This document shows, piece after piece, positions 60,188 to 64,000 of a stretch of 64,000 nucleotides of DNA. Source of the DNA: Ischnura elegans (taxonomy: Eukaryota; Arthropoda; Insecta; Odonata; Coenagrionidae); assembly GCF_921293095.1 (NCBI RefSeq), contig NC_060247.1, forward strand, positions 114,409,111-114,473,110. The letters run 5' to 3'. The position numbers and the translations under genes were made by a program. Positions within the stretch are counted from its first letter, which is position 1. The number at the start of each line of letters is the position of its first letter. The notes beneath the pieces were generated by a model that ran no database searches, had not been told where the DNA came from, and saw only the letters and a list, made by a program, of their open reading frames with translations.

Positions 60188-60787
60188 CAGGGGCGGTCTG
60201 AAGTCATTGGGGTCCCTCGGCTGGGGTTCGTGGCGGGCACCCTTACCTAAGGGGTTTCGGGGCTTCCCCCCGGGAAATTTTTACGAAATCGCATGCCCGG
60301 AAATAGATTTTGACGCTATTCTGGCACTACAAAGCCAGATAAAAGTTAATATAAAATAGCAATTTCTTTAGAAATAAATACAATGAAAAGTGAGAATTTC
60401 ACAGCTTACAAAAATTTAGAAATCCATTATGGTTCTATTATCTATTATTTAGTGTATGTTTCTTAGAAACCGCGCTGAAATCTAAAAAAATTCTAAAATA
60501 GCCTTTTCGAATAACCCTTTCAAAAAAGCGCCAAGTTCTCCTTTATCTTCTGACACTTACATTTTATTTTTTATATAATCTTATTACACACAGTTTGTCG
60601 TAAATAAAGTAGCCTATGAAAACGGAGGATTTTATAACGCCAAAAAAAAACTTTGGTTCAAGTACTATTAGATCTTTTAATTACACTTTTCATACATGCC
60701 TCACGAATAGACACGAGCGTTGTGGGGCCCCCTAAGCTGGGGGCCCTCGGAGATCGCCGTCCAGCCGACCTGGCCAGACCGCCATTG
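60188..60787. mobile_element. hAT-type non-autonomous element (600 bp)
   Basis: Exact 8-bp duplication AGTATAGC (60180-60187; 60788-60795). Ends CAGGGGCGGTCTG and CCAGACCGCCATTG. No transposase coding inside. Confidence 0.9.
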
Positions 60788-60929
60788 AGTATAGCTTAAC
60801 CACGCCTTTGGATCAGACTTCAAGCTAACCAAAACTTTCAGCCACCGCCAGTAAAAGAGGAAGCCTTTATCATTTTATCGTTAGCATTAACCAGACATTA
60901 TAAAACCGGGTCTTATTGATTCCACCCGA

Positions 60930-61215
60930 ATGTTAGTTTAAATAGGCGAGGGAAGGGCTCACCCCGAACTAAGTCGCGGGCGTATGAGTATCACCCATTC
61001 ACGGTAGGGGGCCAGTTAGTTTTCTTGGGCCACTTCGTCTGTCAAGGATTTCCTTTGGGGATGTCTGAGGACATTGTGCAGGACTTAACCTAGGGGTTTC
61101 TAGCCCCAATCTCGCCCAATGAAGACGAATTATTACAATTAACCCGGGATTTGAAGTGTTCCCTCGATCAGCAGACAAACGATCTACACACTAGGCTACC
61201 ACGCTCCGTGTTCCT
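60930..61215 (-). repeat. tRNA-derived SINE, family B
   Basis: Minus strand: A-box TAGCCTAGTGT, B-box CTTCAAATCCC, body with the block shared with 28.6 kb, ending near CTCGCCTATTTAAAC as in the 36.6-kb copy. Confidence 0.65.
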
Positions 61216-61230
61216 AGTTAATATAAGAAA

Positions 61231-61768
61231 TAGGGTGGTTTCCTATTTTTTTTAATTGCCTAAATCGAAAGATTATTACTCCTGGAGTACGTATTTCACG
61301 CTCCTAGATTTTTAAATGACGGCCACCTTGGTTCATGGCTATGAGCGCCTGTACGATGCAGGTTGCTAGCAGGTAGCTGAGTACCCTGCTAACAGATAGT
61401 GCTTGGCCGAAATAAGGATTATTAATACCCTATCAAACGAAGGAAACTTTCCGACCACAGAAAATTTTAATAAGTGATTATTAAGAGTTGTTTCCCTGAG
61501 CTCTGTGCGTCATGAATGCATTCGTAATCTCAGACGATGTAAAACTCCTTACTACTCGAGTAGCATCTACGTCCCTATGACGTCACGTGGAGTGGCATCG
61601 CATGGCCGCCTATCTGGCCCTTTTCAAATGAGGTTAAAATTGACCATTAACATTCGTCTAAACTGGGATTTATAAAACCAAATAATTTGTATATTATGAA
61701 TACACTAATGGTGTGTAACGAACCGCAATCAATATCTTTCGTTTTCTATGATGAAGGAAACTGCCCTA
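61231..61768 (-). mobile_element. TAGGGTGGTTTCC-family element, copy 2 (538 bp)
   Basis: TIRs TAGGGTGGTTTCC and GGAAACTGCCCTA. The interior is the reverse complement of copy 1 (TTATTACTCCTGGAGTACGT, GACGTCACGTGGAGTGGCAT), with an internal deletion of about 130 bp. Confidence 0.8.
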
Positions 61769-62769
61769 TTCTCTGCTCCGTAAAATATTAGGTATATGAG
61801 GATAATACGATACTTACAGTCTCATGAAATAAACATGTATAAATACAAATGCTCAACCAAATAAGGAATCAATTAGCGAACGTGTCGCTTTCAGGATCGA
61901 GATTATTAACATCCAATTTCCGCCAAATGGAATTTCTAACCCGGAGGGATTCCCGGAAGAAGTTTACCCAAATAATTCGCCGGTAAAACATCAAATGTCA
62001 CGTGATACACATGATGATTACACGCGCTAACTAAAGAGGTTGCTGATCTCTTAACCGCTTTTCTACCACTCCTCAGCGTCGCCCATCGGCCTCGCGTAGT
62101 TCGTAGTGATCACACTCTTATTGGCGATTTCTTCCTTCAAGGAGTTTTTCTCCCTAAACGAAGTCATGGAATAAGCATGCAAGTCAGCCCACCATTAAAA
62201 AAAACTACCCATGACCACGTGGCTCATTAGTGATGCGCCACCACGCTGCAAGATAACGTACCCGAGCATAAACCAACGCAGCAACAGGTAGCCAGTCGTC
62301 CATTCGCCAAGCGGCACTTAATACACCAAAGTGGAAAATCAATCCCGGGATTCATTGGGGCCAAACACGTGGAAATCCTTGATTCTATAAAATCTAGAGC
62401 GAAATCCAAGTCGTCCCTCACAATTAGTTCCACTTAGGCATAGCTTCTTTGACGTTAACCTCATTACAGAGGAATTGGAAGAAAAAGTTTCTTTTTATGA
62501 AATTAATTTATTTCAAAGGTAAAACAAACAACGCGGACGAGATAATTACGTAAAGGCATCATTGTCAAGTCCTCTTGGGTGTCCAACAGCGTCAGAACCG
62601 CTGCTATGAATGTTTCAACAGCTAGCTGCCTCCGTCACTGAAGTACAGTCTTTAGCCCAAATGATGATGGCACCGTTGAATGAAAGGAGGGCAGGAGAAT
62701 TCTGGACCTCATTGAAAATCCAAGAGATCATCTTGAACGCGTTCGCTGGACAAGCACCACATCCTTTAA

Positions 62770-63407
62770 CCCTTAACCGGTGACGTGCGGTCCGAGTGAC
62801 CGCTGCGTTTCTAAAATTATGAATATTTTCAAAATTGCTATTTCAAAATATCTGTAATCTTCGTGAGCGTCATAATTTTATATAATAAGGGCATAGCACT
62901 CTTAAAATTTAACGTACTGATTATTTATTTCTGAAAATTTGCGACTGAATTTTAGTAGCGGTCTGTGAGACCTCACGTCAATAAATTGGAAAAACCAATA
63001 AACGTAATGCTGGAGGAAATAATTCAAAAAGTTGTTGAAAACAAATTCCTAGTGATTTTTCAAGAATAATAATCATAATAATAATTAATAATTTGTAAGG
63101 AAGCATTTTAGTTGCACAACGTGGATAATTAAGTACTTAATTAAAAAAAGTACGATAATAATAACAACTCAAGTGTTTTTATATCACTTTTTTTTAAATC
63201 CTATTTCAAATAACAATTTTTACTGAAAAAGTTGGTTCGTATAGGGAATGCATAATATTAAATATAAGTTTTATAATAGTTGAGAAGTCACTTAAACTAA
63301 GAAATAAAAATGACTTTGCAACGTTTTTTGAATTTTTGTTTTATTGCGGTCTCCCAGACCGCACGTCACTGGTAGTGTAACAAGAATTGCACGTCACTGG
63401 TTAAGGG
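62770..63407. mobile_element. piggyBac-like MITE (638 bp)
   Basis: TTAA on both sides (62766-62769; 63408-63411). TIRs CCCTTAACCGGTGACGTGC and GCACGTCACTGGTTAAGGG. GCACGTCACTGG is repeated inside the right end, and GCGGTC / GACCGC motifs lie next to both TIRs. No transposase. Confidence 0.85.
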
Positions 63408-63927
63408 TTAAGACGAGGCTTATCTCAAACTGACGGACTATAAGGAAATATACCTGTCAAGGCTAAATAATTACTAATTAATCTCTTTACAAACAAGGGG
63501 CCTGCCCGAAATCAGAGTCTCAAAATTCAATCAAACTTAGCAGACTCAGAGTCCATCGGGTGCTGTATTCGAATCACCCGCCATATGCGGATATATAACC
63601 AATGTTTAAAGATTGCCATACCGGGATCCCAAGATCGAGTCTCACTAGCGACAATTTTCCTTCTTCATTTCCTCGACTTTTTCTTTCGCGGAATCCTACA
63701 ATTCAAAATTATTTCAAATATTTTCACATAAAATTTAATTTGTAGTAAAACAAATTTAAGAGGATTTTTTAATGTACTGGCTACGTCTGATATATTCCCA
63801 TTCTTTCACATGGAAGACTACTTTGCATAATGTTACGTCCGTTTCACAGCACGAAGCATTCTTACGATACACATTTTCTCGGTTTCCTTTTATATTAAAA
63901 TGCGGTGTTATGGATTCATTCTCACAA

Positions 63928-64000
63928 TAGGGTGGTTTCCTATTATTTTTTTATTGCCTATATCGGAAAATTATTACTCCTGGAGTACGCATTTCACGCT
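63928..64000 (-). mobile_element. TAGGGTGGTTTCC-family element, copy 3, cut by window end
   Basis: Begins TAGGGTGGTTTCCTATTA and continues with TTATTACTCCTGGAGTACGC as in copy 2, running off the window. Confidence 0.8.

Larger units (their letters stand above)
22160..64000 (-). other. ttv first intron, partial (at least 41.8 kb)
   Basis: The acceptor at 22160-22161 is seen. No EXT1 N-terminal exon, in particular none of the large conserved GT47 first-exon motifs, was found upstream on the minus strand to 64000. The stretch is filled with transposable elements listed separately. Confidence 0.75.

Noticed and set aside
1..64000. CRISPR arrays, operons, bacterial genes
   Set aside because: The sequence is clearly eukaryotic: spliced gene, LINEs, SINEs, MITEs. 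No regularly spaced repeats.

Overview
The window looks like a gene-poor piece of a large arthropod (probably insect) nuclear genome. The only conserved host gene I can support is on the minus strand: the last six coding exons (22159 down to 15434) of exostosin-1 / tout-velu (EXT1, ttv), a Golgi/ER glycosyltransferase that polymerises heparan sulfate. They encode about 464 residues: the end of the GT47 exostosin domain and the whole GT64 domain, to a TAG stop. All splice sites are GT-AG and all phases agree. The 5' coding part (about 320 residues in human EXT1) is not seen in the window, so everything from 22160 to 64000 appears to be one huge first intron, at least 41.8 kb long. The insect assignment rests on ttv similarity, base composition and transposon content; the species cannot be named.

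Layout: 1-2387 nothing recognised. 2388-5617 holds hAT-type miniature elements, a Penelope-like fragment with a 499-bp tandem duplication, and remnants of non-LTR elements. 5618-15433 is AT-rich sequence 3' of the ttv stop (3' UTR plus downstream DNA) with three miniature elements. 15434-22159 is ttv. 22160-64000 is intron 1, filled with transposon debris: a 5'-truncated non-LTR retrotransposon with a 346-codon reverse transcriptase frame (25669-26709), decayed reverse transcriptases (27, 38.8, 39.5, 43, 55 kb), tRNA-derived SINEs (28.9, 29.6, 35.2, 36.7, 53.3, 61 kb), foldback palindromes (31.2, 34.2, 49.9 kb) and many non-autonomous DNA elements with recognisable target-site duplications (hAT-like, piggyBac-like, Harbinger-like, and an unassigned TAGGGTGGTTTCC family).

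The most interesting non-genic signal is a dispersed structural module seen about ten times. It has a CTGATGA-like box, a short stem, then GAAAC, 3-7 bases and GTH, which is the order of conserved parts in a hammerhead ribozyme with a minimal stem III. Two copies lie 499 bp apart in a Penelope-like fragment and two sites are head-to-head inverted pairs. Most copies have a damaged CTGATGA box and I could not confirm stem I, so catalysis is unproven. Other points: triple-nested insertions at 57.3-58.7 kb with a paralogous empty site at 50 kb; a 308-bp hAT-like element that splits an older repeat whose unsplit copy is at 16.4 kb; a TATA/E-box/tandem YY1-type cluster just inside the ttv intron after the 202-nt exon; a TATA-Inr candidate promoter at 44.1 kb; and a glycine-rich insertion in the ttv GT64 domain.
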